From: Rhodococcus sp. SBT000017
Lineage (GTDB): Bacteria > Actinomycetota > Actinomycetes > Mycobacteriales > Mycobacteriaceae
DNA: 64,000 nucleotides
Assembly (NCBI RefSeq): GCF_003688915.1
Contig: NZ_REFU01000001.1
Coordinates: forward strand, 3,720,001-3,784,000
Reading direction: 5' to 3'
A program made the translations under genes and the position numbers. Below are positions 44,584-53,887 of this stretch, one piece after another. The notes under the pieces are model-generated. The model was not told the origin of the DNA. It made no database searches and saw nothing but the letters and a program-made list of their open reading frames with translations. Position 1 is the stretch's first letter. The number at the start of each line of letters is the position of its first letter.

Positions 44584-45683
44584 CCCGGATGCAGCAACTC
44601 TCCGCGCCGGACGCCGCGAAGAGTGCGGGTGGCCACGGTGAACCAGGCGGCGAGCAGTAGGACGTACAGGGCAACGGCCAGAGCCTGCACCGCACCGAAG
44701 TTCAGTGCCCGCCCCAGCGCAGTCGCTCCGGTGACACAGGTGCCGACGGGAAAGGTGAACGACCACCACGTCAGCGAGAACCCCAGGTTCCTGCGCGCCG
44801 CGTGCACGGTGAGAGCCGTCGCGAGCGCGAACATCAACATTCCGAAGCCGCCCATGATCAACCCGTAGCCGATGCCGACAACGTGGAGTCCGACGGCGAT
44901 CGACGACTGTGCACCGGTGAACACCATCGACGCGTCGGTGCCGAGCAGGTTCGCCGCCGTGATCGACTGCCCGATCAGTCCCAGCGTGATCCACACGGTC
45001 GGAGCCGCGTCGACGGGCGGTAGACCGCCGTGCAGCAGACGCCCGTAGATCAGAGTCAGCGTGATCATCCCGACGATCAGCGACAGACCGAACATCGCGT
45101 AGCAGGCGCACAGCAGCGCCAGCCGCCACTGGCCCTCGGGTAGGTGCGGAAGCAGCAAAGCCCCGGTCGAGGCCGAGACCATCGGCGGCACCACTGGCAT
45201 CAGCCACGCGGGCAGGGCGGCAACGTCGCGATGATCGGACGCGGTGATCATTCGATACGGAACGACGACGCTGGTGAGCAGACCGGTGATCGTCCCGGTG
45301 ATCCACAGGCCGGCGAACAGCGTTGTGGCCGCAGTGGATCCGAGCAGGTCCGCTCCGAGGAGACCTGCACCCGCGCCGACGGTGAGCATCGCCATGGGCG
45401 GAGCGCCGTAGAACTGCACCATCACCGGGTGCCGGGCATAGGCGACGGCTCGGTCGCGATGCCCGATCCAGTGCCGCGCGAAGGCCGCACCGATCACGAT
45501 CAGCGCCGCGGCGGCGCAGACCCAGACAGCGACCGCGAAAACGTGCAGAGCCGGGAACTGCACCGGCAACGCCGCGGCCGCGGTGGCTACGATGCCGGTC
45601 CCCATCACCGCAGCGAACCAGTTGGGGGTGATGTGCTCGAAGGGCTGGCGGCGCACCACGCGGGTAGGAGCTGTCACGGCCAT
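44574..45683 (-). CDS. TDT-family (TehA/SLAC1-like) membrane transporter
   Basis: 369 residues with about ten transmembrane helices. NWFAAVMGTGIVATAAAAL at the start and the repeated GxGxG-like hydrophobic helices match C4-dicarboxylate/tellurite/sulfite transporters. The conserved pore Phe regions are hard to place by eye. Transported anion unknown; sulfite efflux is a reasonable guess from the upstream LysR gene. The ATG at 45683 fits the first helix. Confidence 0.85.
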   Translation of the reverse strand: MAVTAPTRVVRRQPFEHITPNWFAAVMGTGIVATAAAALPVQFPALHVFAVAVWVCAAAALIVIGAAFARHWIGHRDRAVAYARHPVMVQFYGAPPMAMLTVGAGAGLLGADLLGSTAATTLFAGLWITGTITGLLTSVVVPYRMITASDHRDVAALPAWLMPVVPPMVSASTGALLLPHLPEGQWRLALLCACYAMFGLSLIVGMITLTLIYGRLLHGGLPPVDAAPTVWITLGLIGQSITAANLLGTDASMVFTGAQSSIAVGLHVVGIGYGLIMGGFGMLMFALATALTVHAARRNLGFSLTWWSFTFPVGTCVTGATALGRALNFGAVQALAVALYVLLLAAWFTVATRTLRGVRRGELLHPGHR

Positions 45684-45757
45684 GTCTTCAGCCTGCGCGG
45701 TGCCGTGCCCCCTCGGTAGGCAGCAGTTCGTCCACCAGCCATAACCCAGGGCTATGG

Positions 45758-46666
45758 CTACAGGTGAGCCTTCGCCGCCACGGTGAGCAACTCCGCGGCC
45801 GGTCCACTCGGCGCGCGGCCGGACGGCCAGATTGCCCGCAGCGCACGGCGCAAGGTCAGTCCTGGGATCGGTACGCGGACCAGAGTGCCGGCGGCCAACT
45901 CGGGGGCGACGGCCAGTGAGCTCAGCACGGCTCCGCCGATTCCTGCCCCGACCGCGGACTTGATCGCCGTCGTCGAGGAGACCTCGAGGAGCGGCGACAT
46001 CGGTTTCCCGAGACCCGCTGCAGCCAAGGCGCTTTCGTAGGCCGAGCGCGTCCCCGACCCGGCCTCCCGCGTCACCAGTGCGGTGGCGACGATCTCGGCG
46101 GCCGACGGCGCGGTGACGGCCCACGAGTGGTCCGGTGCCACCACGAGCAGAAGTTCGTCGGTGGCAACGGTCCGGTGGTCCAGAGCTGCAGGGACACTGG
46201 GGCTTTCGATGAAACCGAGGTCGGCGGCACCGGCAAGCACCTTCTCGGCGACGACCGTCGAGTTACCCGAGCTCAGCGTCGGAACGATGTGGGGGACAAG
46301 CGTGTGCAGCGTGACCAGCCATCGCGGTAGAAGATACTCTGCGACAGTCTGACTCGCGGCAATCTGCACATGGCCGATGCGTTCGGCGTGCAACGTGGCG
46401 ATGGCCGTTGCCAAGTCCTCGGCGGACCGAACGACCGGCGCGGCCCAACTCGCGACGAGCTCACCGAGTTCGGTCAGTACCGTTCCTCGCGCCCCGCGTC
46501 GCAGCAGCGGAGCGCCGACGCGTCTTTCCAACGCACGAATACGTGCACTGGCCGCCGGCTGCGACATGCCGTGGGCTCTACCCGCTCGCCCGATGCTGCC
46601 GAGCTCGGCCACCGACAGCAGCAGGTCGATGCTGGTGAGATCGGCAACGTGAGGGGGAAGCGGCAC
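45758..46666 (-). CDS. LysR-family transcriptional regulator
   Basis: 302 residues. HTH: LTSIDLLLSVAELGSIGRAGRAHGMSQPAASARIRALERRVGAPLL. The periplasmic-binding-like effector domain follows (VQIAASQTVAEYLLPRWL, DLGFIESPSVPAAL). It resembles CysL/YeiE-type regulators. It sits 74 nt upstream of the TDT transporter on the same strand, so control of that gene is likely. Effector unknown. Confidence 0.9.
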   Translation of the reverse strand: MPLPPHVADLTSIDLLLSVAELGSIGRAGRAHGMSQPAASARIRALERRVGAPLLRRGARGTVLTELGELVASWAAPVVRSAEDLATAIATLHAERIGHVQIAASQTVAEYLLPRWLVTLHTLVPHIVPTLSSGNSTVVAEKVLAGAADLGFIESPSVPAALDHRTVATDELLLVVAPDHSWAVTAPSAAEIVATALVTREAGSGTRSAYESALAAAGLGKPMSPLLEVSSTTAIKSAVGAGIGGAVLSSLAVAPELAAGTLVRVPIPGLTLRRALRAIWPSGRAPSGPAAELLTVAAKAHL

Positions 46667-46684
46667 GGGGCGAGCCTACTTTCG

Positions 46685-47536
46685 TCAGTAGTCGCTGAAC
46701 AGGTCCAGCTCGCCGTCGTCCTCGGGCTCGTCCTCGGGTGCGTTGTCGGGACCGTCGTCACTGCGCTCGTGCAGCACCGAACCCACCAGGGCGGTGACGT
46801 CGATCGCGGCGGGATCGGGGATGGGATGTCCTTCGACGAAGGCGAGTCGCTCGGCCGACAGGTAGGCCAGGCGCACGGCCTGGACCACGAGGACGCGTCG
46901 TAGACCCTCGGAGACCTCGCCTCGTTCGCGGGTGACCGCTGCCAGCCGCGAGATGGTTTCGGCGCGGCGGGCGATGCGGATGTCGGGATGCCCACGCTCG
47001 CGGCGGGTCTGCTCGGAGATCAGGGACCGACGCAGCGACGCCGGGAGTGCGATGGGCTCCGAGACCGGCGGAATCTTCTCGTTCAGGATCGCCTTGTGCC
47101 GCGACTTGTCGATGGCCTCGAGGTACGCCGTGTACTCGTGCGCATTCAGATCACGCTCGGCTGTGCGGAATTGTTCTGCGCCGTCGGACTTCTTGAGATC
47201 CTCGTACTGCCACAGCGGCCAGATCTCGATCTCCGCGACCTCGAAGACGTCGAGCACCCGCATCGCGACGGCGTCGGTTCGCTGATTGGTCAGATGACGC
47301 TGCACCCGGACGCTGAGCTTCTCCTTGGTCTGCCCCACGTAGATCGGCTCGCCGTCGTAGTCGTAGAACGCATACACGCCCCATTTGGCTGCCGACCACA
47401 CCCGGCCCTGATGGTCCCTCTCGCTCAGCACTTCTCGCAGAGCCGTGCGAAAGGACTGCACATCGTCCGCGGGAAGTGTGCTCTTGCGCGGCGCGATGGC
47501 AGATGACCGCAGCGAGGACCTACCGTGACTTGACAT
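46685..47536 (-). CDS. GIY-YIG restriction endonuclease (Eco29kI type)
   Basis: 283 residues. GIY-YIG catalytic features: GVYAFYD (Gly53-Val-Tyr55), IYVGQT (residues 65-70), conserved Arg77/Arg80, His81 and Asn84 in RVQRHLTNQR. Its length and pairing with a cytosine methylase fit the Eco29kI family, whose prototype cuts CCGCGG; the target here is inferred. The start overlaps the methylase stop by 17 nt. The C-terminus is acidic and may be a tail (EDEPEDDGELDLFSDY). Confidence 0.85.
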   Translation of the reverse strand: MSSHGRSSLRSSAIAPRKSTLPADDVQSFRTALREVLSERDHQGRVWSAAKWGVYAFYDYDGEPIYVGQTKEKLSVRVQRHLTNQRTDAVAMRVLDVFEVAEIEIWPLWQYEDLKKSDGAEQFRTAERDLNAHEYTAYLEAIDKSRHKAILNEKIPPVSEPIALPASLRRSLISEQTRRERGHPDIRIARRAETISRLAAVTRERGEVSEGLRRVLVVQAVRLAYLSAERLAFVEGHPIPDPAAIDVTALVGSVLHERSDDGPDNAPEDEPEDDGELDLFSDY

Positions 47537-48704
47537 GCGCCGCAGCCGTATTCGATGAGTTCAGCGTCCCGGTGACCAGAGGCATCAGGTAGTGCTCGGC
47601 CAACCAGGCGACCACGGGAACGCACACCGCATCCCCGAACCCGAAGAGCGCCTGGTTGTTTCGCAGACCGTCGAGTGTGTACTCGCCCGCACCCATCAGG
47701 CGGGCGTACTCGAGTGGCGTCATCCAGCGCACCTGCAACCGGCCGTTGCCCATCTTGACCACCGCCTGCTTCGACGAACCGCCGCGGGCGGTGCGGAGGC
47801 AGCCGGAGATGTCGTCGGGGCGAGCCTCCCAGACGGCGACGCCGTTGCGGGTGCGACGGTAGGCGGTGCGGTAGCTGACCTTGCGGGCCTTCTTGAGAAT
47901 CTCGATGCGCTGCAACTGAATCGGCGACAGCGACTGCGCGAACGCCGCGGTACGGGCTGTATCCCACCACCGCTCGTCGCGATAGTCCATGCGCTCGACC
48001 AGATCTCCCAGACCGCTGGTCAACGGAATCGGCGGACTCGGCAGCGGAGCCCGGTGGGTCAGCAACGTCGAATCGCCGTACACCGCCTGCAACCAATCCG
48101 GCCGAAGCTCACTGTTGGGATCGCGGGCATCCTCGGGGGGATTCTGCGCACCGATCAAGAACAGACGTGGACGCGACTGCGGAACGAAGCGTCGAGCATC
48201 GATGGTGAGGACATCCACCGAATAGCCGAGCTCGTTGAGCTCGCGAACCGCTGCGGCCAGATCGTCGCCGCCGTGACTGGTCGCCAGCCCGACGACGTTC
48301 TCCAGCGCCACCACCTCGGGTCGAGCATCACCGAGCTCGCTCAACACCCGCGTGAAATGCCGGAACGTCGAGGAATTCTTGCCCGCAAGCCCGGCCCGGC
48401 CGCCGGCCAACGACAAGTCGGTGCACGGAAACGACGCCCACGCCAACGACAGACCGTCGGGCAGATCGTCTCCTCGAGTGCGAGCGACATCGCCGAGTTG
48501 AAAATGGCCGGCATCGTCTCCGAAGTGCTGGCGATACATGTGGTGCTTGTCGCGCTCGATGTCGTTGGCCCACGAGACCTCGAAGCCGGCCTGCTCCAGG
48601 CCCATTCGCACCAAGCCGATACCGGCGAAGAACTCCGCGACAGTGTGGATCCGGCCGAGCGCAGGTGCGGAAGAACCACCCGGCACCACAGTCAACTTCG
48701 GCAT
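47520..48704 (-). CDS. DNA (cytosine-5) methyltransferase
   Basis: 394 residues; modification partner of the nuclease just downstream. Motif I FFAGIG (25-30), catalytic Cys94 in SFPCTDLSLAGG, motif VI ENV (135-137), and QSRPRLFLIG (176-185) are present, followed by a target-recognition region and the closing motifs near residue 350 (LEYARLMGAGEY). It transfers a methyl group from SAM to C5 of cytosine in the recognition site, protecting it from the nuclease. Confidence 0.92.
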   Translation of the reverse strand: MPKLTVVPGGSSAPALGRIHTVAEFFAGIGLVRMGLEQAGFEVSWANDIERDKHHMYRQHFGDDAGHFQLGDVARTRGDDLPDGLSLAWASFPCTDLSLAGGRAGLAGKNSSTFRHFTRVLSELGDARPEVVALENVVGLATSHGGDDLAAAVRELNELGYSVDVLTIDARRFVPQSRPRLFLIGAQNPPEDARDPNSELRPDWLQAVYGDSTLLTHRAPLPSPPIPLTSGLGDLVERMDYRDERWWDTARTAAFAQSLSPIQLQRIEILKKARKVSYRTAYRRTRNGVAVWEARPDDISGCLRTARGGSSKQAVVKMGNGRLQVRWMTPLEYARLMGAGEYTLDGLRNNQALFGFGDAVCVPVVAWLAEHYLMPLVTGTLNSSNTAAAHVKSR

Positions 48705-48752
48705 GTACTCAGGCTAGTACAGCGCTCCGACAAGGTTGTGCCTACTGCCGGC

Positions 48753-49706
48753 TCAGGCAGTGGTCGCCAGCGCCGCGGCCAAGCCGAATGCCAGTGCCAG
48801 CAGGCAGACGTGCGCGGCCGCTCGCCCCACCGAGTGCTCCACCGTGGATCGGTGTGCGGCGACGGTCGGCAACCACGTCCCACGGATCCGGTGAGCCGAC
48901 GCGATCAGGATCACCGTGGCGAGAACCTTGGCGAGAACGATTCGGCCGTAACCGGTCTCGACCACCGCCGTGAGGCTGTCGAGCTTCAGGACCGCGTCCA
49001 ACACCCCGGTGGTGGCAACTCCGACGACGCACCAGAACGCGACTCGCGAATAGACCGGCAACAGCGTCGCCCACGCCGATTTGCTCCGCAGACTCAACGC
49101 CATCGCACCCAGTACACCGAGCCACACCGACGCGCACAGCACGTGCACGGCAACGGCAAAGGAGCCGAACGTGAACTGCGACATGTGCCCGGTGATCGGC
49201 CGAGCGACCAGTGCAAGGGACGCCAGCACGATCACCGGAGTCGGAGACCAGCTCGCCCCCGACCGATACCCGGCCACCCCGATGGCGCAGAGGGTGAGCG
49301 CCAGGATCACCGTCGCCGTACCCAGACGACCCACGGAGATGGAGGTTGCGAACGTGGCGAAAGCGCTCGGCGACAACGTCAGTGGCGTACGCCCGGCAGA
49401 ATCGGCCGCCGCAGCGGCCAGCAGAACGAACTCGGCCACCGCCCACAGTCCCGACAGATAACCGATCGCGCGCCACATCACCAGCGAGTCGACGGCGGGG
49501 CGTCGGGAATCGGAATTGCCGTCCAGGACAGCGAGAACCCCGAACCCCAACACCACCGAGCCCGACGCCACCGCGATCACCCGTAGCCACGACGACCCAC
49601 CGGGAAAGGTGGGGTACGCCAGCGCGAACGCCGCCGCGACCCCCAGCAACGCCGCAGCTGCGGCGGCGAGTACCAGCCGAACGCTTCTCTCGCCCACCGC
49701 AGCCAC
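48753..49706 (-). CDS. copD: CopD-family copper transport membrane protein
   Basis: 317 residues with about eight transmembrane helices. Conserved TGHMSQFTFGSFAVAVHVLCASVWLG carries the His residues of the CopD domain. It sits 7 nt after copC in the same unit and likely moves copper across the membrane with it. Confidence 0.88.
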   Translation of the reverse strand: MAAVGERSVRLVLAAAAAALLGVAAAFALAYPTFPGGSSWLRVIAVASGSVVLGFGVLAVLDGNSDSRRPAVDSLVMWRAIGYLSGLWAVAEFVLLAAAAADSAGRTPLTLSPSAFATFATSISVGRLGTATVILALTLCAIGVAGYRSGASWSPTPVIVLASLALVARPITGHMSQFTFGSFAVAVHVLCASVWLGVLGAMALSLRSKSAWATLLPVYSRVAFWCVVGVATTGVLDAVLKLDSLTAVVETGYGRIVLAKVLATVILIASAHRIRGTWLPTVAAHRSTVEHSVGRAAAHVCLLALAFGLAAALATTA

Positions 49707-49713
49707 GTCGGTA

Positions 49714-50259
49714 CTACTTCTGGTTCTTCGGCTTGCGCAGAGCGAATGCCAAAGCCCCGGCGAAAGCCAGAACCGCCACTGCGATCAGCGCGATCCGACC
49801 GTAGCCGCCGAGGAACGAACTCTCGGACTCCTCGGAGCTGCTCGACGCGTCGGCCGGTGCCCCGGGAGTTCCCGAACCCTCCTGCGTCAGCGTGAACGTC
49901 GCGGTACCGCTCACGGGGTGGCCGTCGGCCGAGGTGATGCGATACGCGAGGGTGTACTCGCCGATCGGTCCCAGTTCACCGACGTCGACGACGACGCTCT
50001 GACCTTCGACGCGTGCATCGCCCTCGGACCAGATGTTGCCGTCGGGCCCGACGACGTTGAGCGTGGCGAACTGCGACTGCGGCACCTCGTTGAACGTCAC
50101 CGACGCCGTCGCCGGAGACGAGTCCAGGGACGAGCCGTCGGCCGGGCTGTACCCGGTGACCTGCGAATGCGCCGACGCGATCGGTGCGGCGAGCAACAGC
50201 ATCAGCAGTGCCAGGGCCGAGACGACCAGTGCCTTCGTGGACACGGCGAGCGACTTCAC
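49714..50259 (-). CDS. copC: CopC-domain copper-binding protein
   Basis: 181 residues. The signal peptide ends at ASA, so the mature protein begins HSQVTGYSPADGSS, giving the N-terminal His copper ligand; the second His is in ADGHPVSGTATF. A Ser/Glu-rich linker and a C-terminal transmembrane helix (GRIALIAVAVLAFAGALAFAL) follow. Overlaps ycnI by an ATGA. Confidence 0.9.
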   Translation of the reverse strand: MKSLAVSTKALVVSALALLMLLLAAPIASAHSQVTGYSPADGSSLDSSPATASVTFNEVPQSQFATLNVVGPDGNIWSEGDARVEGQSVVVDVGELGPIGEYTLAYRITSADGHPVSGTATFTLTQEGSGTPGAPADASSSSEESESSFLGGYGRIALIAVAVLAFAGALAFALRKPKNQK

Positions 50260-50915
50260 GAGCGCCGCGCCCGGATCGTCGCGCCGATGCCCAGACCTGC
50301 TCCGACGGCACCGAGCACGAGCCCGACGCCGGCGAGCCAGCGGGCGGTGTTGTCCTCCGACGTCGACGACGCTTCGGCCGTTGCGGTGGTCTCGGTGTGG
50401 GCGCTGCCGTGCGCATCGCTGCTCGCTGCGGCGAGAGTCAGAGTGGGAGCAGGCAATTCGGGCTCGCTACCGTCCTCGGTCATCGGCTCATCCCAGTTCA
50501 CGACCTCACCGTCGGTGTAGGTCTGGGTGGCCGGGAACGAGACGCTCTCCTGCTCGGGCAGCGGGCCCGCGGAGAGCAGGAACTGCTGGAACTGGCCCGG
50601 CCCGACCTCGGAACCGGGGTTCGCCGTCCACGTCACCGACACCGCGAGATCGGCCGAGTCCTTCTCGACGGTGGAGGTCCAGCCCGGAATGGGCTGCGTA
50701 CGAGCCGAATTGAGGCCGGGGAGGGTCACCTTGACCGAGCTGGTCGAGGCGGTATCGGACTCGGTGGGAACGCGGAACGTCAGCACCGAATAGCCGCCCT
50801 GTGCGGCGTCGGGAGCGGAGACGACGACGTGTGCGGACGCTGCGCCTGCGCCGATCAGCAACGCGCCGACGGTGGCTCCTGAGACGAACAGGGTACGGGA
50901 AAGAGAGCTCTTCAT
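50256..50915 (-). CDS. YcnI-type (DUF1775) copper-binding protein
   Basis: 219 residues. After the signal peptide the protein starts HVVVSAPDAAQGG, giving the His brace, and has the conserved Trp in IPGWTST; these residues bind Cu(II) in B. subtilis YcnI. A C-terminal transmembrane helix (WLAGVGLVLGAVGAGLGIGA) anchors it. An ATG four codons upstream is also possible. Translationally coupled to copC. Confidence 0.9.
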   Translation of the reverse strand: MKSSLSRTLFVSGATVGALLIGAGAASAHVVVSAPDAAQGGYSVLTFRVPTESDTASTSSVKVTLPGLNSARTQPIPGWTSTVEKDSADLAVSVTWTANPGSEVGPGQFQQFLLSAGPLPEQESVSFPATQTYTDGEVVNWDEPMTEDGSEPELPAPTLTLAAASSDAHGSAHTETTATAEASSTSEDNTARWLAGVGLVLGAVGAGLGIGATIRARRS

Positions 50916-50960
50916 GGGTTGGGTCATTTCTGTGCAGAGATGTGCGGAAAAGGATGTCGG

Positions 50961-51482
50961 TCAGAACCGAGACACCGGGGGCCCGCGGCGAGAGATGACC
51001 CAGTCGAGCGCAGTGCCGTCCACCGACGGAACCGCGACGGACATGGACACGCGACCGACGGCGGAACCGTCGGGCAGGGGAGTGAGGAGCGCGAGAACCG
51101 CTCGGACGATGGACGTGATCGGGCCGTAGAGGCGCTCGGCTGCGGCGATCGTGAGTCCAGCGACGACCGAGGCGGCCGCGTGGAAGGCGATCATCGTTGT
51201 GCTGGGCAACAGTGAGTGCGCGTGCATCTCCGCTGCGCTGCCGAGGCTCAGCGCGATGTGAGCGACGAGTTGGCCGGCCAGCAGAGCCGGGAGCAGTAGA
51301 ACGGTCGAACGTCTGGGCAGGGCCGTCATGGCACCGATACCGATGCTGACGGCGATCAGCAGGGCCAGGGCGGAACCGTCTGCCCAGCCGCCGCCGGCCA
51401 TGCCGTGTGCGGCCACCGCGAGCGTCGCGGTGACGATACCGACAGCTCCGCCGCGAAGCGGGGCGGCAGAGCTGTCGGTCAT
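50961..51482 (-). CDS. Predicted membrane protein of the copper operon
   Basis: 173 residues with about four transmembrane helices and His-containing loops (AAEMHAHSLLPSTTMIAFHAAAS). Not recognised as a named family. It is the first of four genes read in the same direction (45 nt before ycnI), so a role in copper handling is inferred from context. Confidence 0.65.
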   Translation of the reverse strand: MTDSSAAPLRGGAVGIVTATLAVAAHGMAGGGWADGSALALLIAVSIGIGAMTALPRRSTVLLLPALLAGQLVAHIALSLGSAAEMHAHSLLPSTTMIAFHAAASVVAGLTIAAAERLYGPITSIVRAVLALLTPLPDGSAVGRVSMSVAVPSVDGTALDWVISRRGPPVSRF

Positions 51483-51496
51483 CGGTTGTGCAGGGG

Positions 51497-52147
51497 TCAG
51501 CGAACGCCGAGACGGGCGAGCAGATCGGCCTCGATGCCGTCCAGCTCTGCGGAGATGGCGGCGTGTGCGGTCTTGCGGCGAGCGGGCGGCATCTGCTCGG
51601 ATGCGCGGACAGCGGTGGTCAGATCGTCCAGACGCTCGCTGATCGCGGCACCGAAGCTCTTGGTCTCTGGATCGGAGTGGCGCGCACCGATGGTGCTCAG
51701 CGACTTCTCGGCTCCGGCGATGCGGGCGCTGAGCTTGCCGCCGTGGCCGGTGTACTCGCTGAGCTGATCGGGAGCGACACCGAGTTGCTGCGCCTTGCGG
51801 CTGTCGAGCTGCGCGCGAACGACCGTCGCACCGCGGTAGAGGATGGGGGCCAACACCGGAATCAGCAGCCGAGCGATGCCGAGGTACTTGCGGATCTGAG
51901 CCACACTCAGCGTTCCCTGCACGGCAGCCTTCTGCTGGGCCTTCAGAGCAGAAACCTGGGCCTTCTCGACGTTCTTCTGGGACTTCGCTTCCACTGCGCT
52001 GAGCTTGCGCTGCGCCTTGGCGATGGACTTCAACTGCTTGCGCTCGTTCTTCGCGCCCAGCTTCGCTTCGAGTGTTGCCTTGTGCTTGAGCGCCTTGGCC
52101 TCTGCCTTGCGAGTGGCTCGACCCTTACGCTTGCGGAACAAACCCAT
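51497..52147 (-). CDS. DUF6474-type protein
   Basis: 216 residues. Highly basic N-terminus (MGLFRKRKGRATRKAEAKALK) with a long predicted coiled coil to about residue 80, then a hydrophobic stretch (YLGIARLLIPVLAPILY). Conserved in mycobacteria and relatives; function unknown. The gap to the copper operon (14 nt) would allow read-through. Confidence 0.7.
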   Translation of the reverse strand: MGLFRKRKGRATRKAEAKALKHKATLEAKLGAKNERKQLKSIAKAQRKLSAVEAKSQKNVEKAQVSALKAQQKAAVQGTLSVAQIRKYLGIARLLIPVLAPILYRGATVVRAQLDSRKAQQLGVAPDQLSEYTGHGGKLSARIAGAEKSLSTIGARHSDPETKSFGAAISERLDDLTTAVRASEQMPPARRKTAHAAISAELDGIEADLLARLGVR

Positions 52148-52254
52148 CGAAAAGGCTCCTGACGTGTGCTGCTAGGCGGGAACAGTGCGTTACCCCCACC
52201 CTAAGGCAGTCGACGGTCGCGGGCTGTCGGAGGGCTGACCTAGTGTCTAGCAGT

Positions 52255-53853
52255 GTGAACGGTCAACGAGAAGCAGCGCCCGTGTTGCTCGATGCCGGAT
52301 CGTTGACGCGGTGCAGGCATCGGCTCTATCTCGATACCGCGTACGGATCGTTGCTGCGTGGTGAACCCGAGAACCCAGGGGTACGGCAGCGCCGAGAAGC
52401 AGCTCAGGCTCACCGCGAGAACGTCCGCGCGCAGTTGGCCGTGGACGATCCGACGCTGTGGACCGAGATCGACGAACCCACTGCCCGCGACGCAGCCGAC
52501 GCCACCGTCGCCGCCTGTCGGGCCGGAGTGGAACGCATCTGGAATGCGGTACTGCCCCTCGAACGCGATACCGGCCGACGCGGTCGCAGCGAATTGCTCG
52601 TCCGCGACGCGGCGGGCGGGTACATCCCGGTGATCGTGGTCAACCACAAGGTCACCGACCCCGGCCGCGGCGCGCGCACCACCCCACTCGACCGGTGGGC
52701 TCCGTCGTTCGACGAGACCCGCAAGGTGCGCAGTCAGCTACGCGACCAGCTCCGGCTCGCTCACCTGTATCGCATGTTGGCGCACGAGGGCCTGGCCACG
52801 GCCACACCCGTCGGCGGCGCAGTGGGCTACAAGGGCGAATGCATGCTGGTGCACGACCTCACCACGGTCCTCGGTGAATACGACACCCGCTTCGCAGACC
52901 GGCTCTCGGTTGCCCAGGGTGCCGCGTTCACCGTTCCCTCCCAGGTCAGTGAATGTCGTTCGTGTTCGTGGTGGTTCGACTGCAAGCCGCAACTCGAGGC
53001 CGTTCGTGACGTCTCCCTGGTCGCGTCGGGCTCTCGCGCCGATGTGCTGCGCAGTGCCGGCGTGCGCACCATCGACGAGTTGGCGCAGTGGACCGGCCCG
53101 GCCCCCGAGGAATGGCCCTTCGGAAACTTCGACGACGCCGTGTCCGCGGCGCTGGCCTGGCGAGCCGACGTGCCATTGCTGCGGCGCTCGGAGACCGTGA
53201 CGGTGCACCGCGCTGACGTCGAGGTGGACGTGGACATGGAGAGCTACCAGGAACACGGTGCCTACCTGTGGGGCACGCTGCTCACCGAGGCAGGCGGGCC
53301 GCCGCCGACGTACCGCGGTTTCGTCACCTGGGACCCGCTGCCGACCGTGGACGAGGGCCGCTCGTTCGCGGTGTTCTGGAACTGGTTGATGGACACCAGG
53401 GCCGATGCGGCCGCGCGCGGCAAAACCTTTGCTGCGTACTGCTATTCGCGTCAAGCCGAGGACAAATGGCTGCTCGATTCGGCCCGTCGATTCGCGGACG
53501 TTCCCGGGGTTCCTACCGAGGCGCAGATTCGCGAGTTCATCGACAGCGAGCAGTGGGTGGATATCTACCAGGCCGTGAGCGATCAGTTCATCTGCCCGAA
53601 CGGCAAGGGACTGAAGAAGATTGCGCCGGTCGCAGGATTCGCGTGGCGTGACGACGAGGCCGGCGGCGAGGCGTCGATGGGGTGGTATCGGGAAGCCGTC
53701 GGATACGACGCGGAGCCCGACCACACGCAGCGCGAGCGACTGCTCGTCTACAACGAGGACGATGTTCTGGCGACGAAAGTGTTGCGCGAGTGGATGTCCG
53801 ACCGCGCGGAGAACGAGATCCCGACGGTGGCGGACCTGCGCGCTCGCGCGTGA
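52255..53853 (+). CDS. TM0106-family RecB/Cas4-like nuclease
   Basis: 532 residues. Four cysteines typical of a Cas4/AddB-like [4Fe-4S] cluster are visible: one near the N-terminus (LTRCRHRLY) and three in ECRSCSWWFDC. The RecB-type nuclease motifs (including VVNHKVTDPG) lie between; the C-terminal half is an RNase H-like domain (VDVDMESYQEHGAYLWG, VYNEDDVLATKVLREW). Known only from sequence in most genomes; a DNA repair or defence role is inferred. A GTG at 52243 is an alternative start. Confidence 0.82.
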   Translation: MNGQREAAPVLLDAGSLTRCRHRLYLDTAYGSLLRGEPENPGVRQRREAAQAHRENVRAQLAVDDPTLWTEIDEPTARDAADATVAACRAGVERIWNAVLPLERDTGRRGRSELLVRDAAGGYIPVIVVNHKVTDPGRGARTTPLDRWAPSFDETRKVRSQLRDQLRLAHLYRMLAHEGLATATPVGGAVGYKGECMLVHDLTTVLGEYDTRFADRLSVAQGAAFTVPSQVSECRSCSWWFDCKPQLEAVRDVSLVASGSRADVLRSAGVRTIDELAQWTGPAPEEWPFGNFDDAVSAALAWRADVPLLRRSETVTVHRADVEVDVDMESYQEHGAYLWGTLLTEAGGPPPTYRGFVTWDPLPTVDEGRSFAVFWNWLMDTRADAAARGKTFAAYCYSRQAEDKWLLDSARRFADVPGVPTEAQIREFIDSEQWVDIYQAVSDQFICPNGKGLKKIAPVAGFAWRDDEAGGEASMGWYREAVGYDAEPDHTQRERLLVYNEDDVLATKVLREWMSDRAENEIPTVADLRARA

Positions 53854-53887
53854 CCCCGCCTCGATCGGCGGGGCCACGTAGTAACTT

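Noticed and set aside
43879..45306. Long minus-strand frame extending the antitoxin upstream
   Set aside because: It runs antisense through the VOC gene and in another frame through the TDT gene. The Phd homology begins at the ATG at 44151.
46685..48704. Depletion of CCGCGG in the window as evidence for the restriction specificity
   Set aside because: Several CCGCGG sites are easily found (for example in galK and near 3400 and 4247), so no avoidance is visible.
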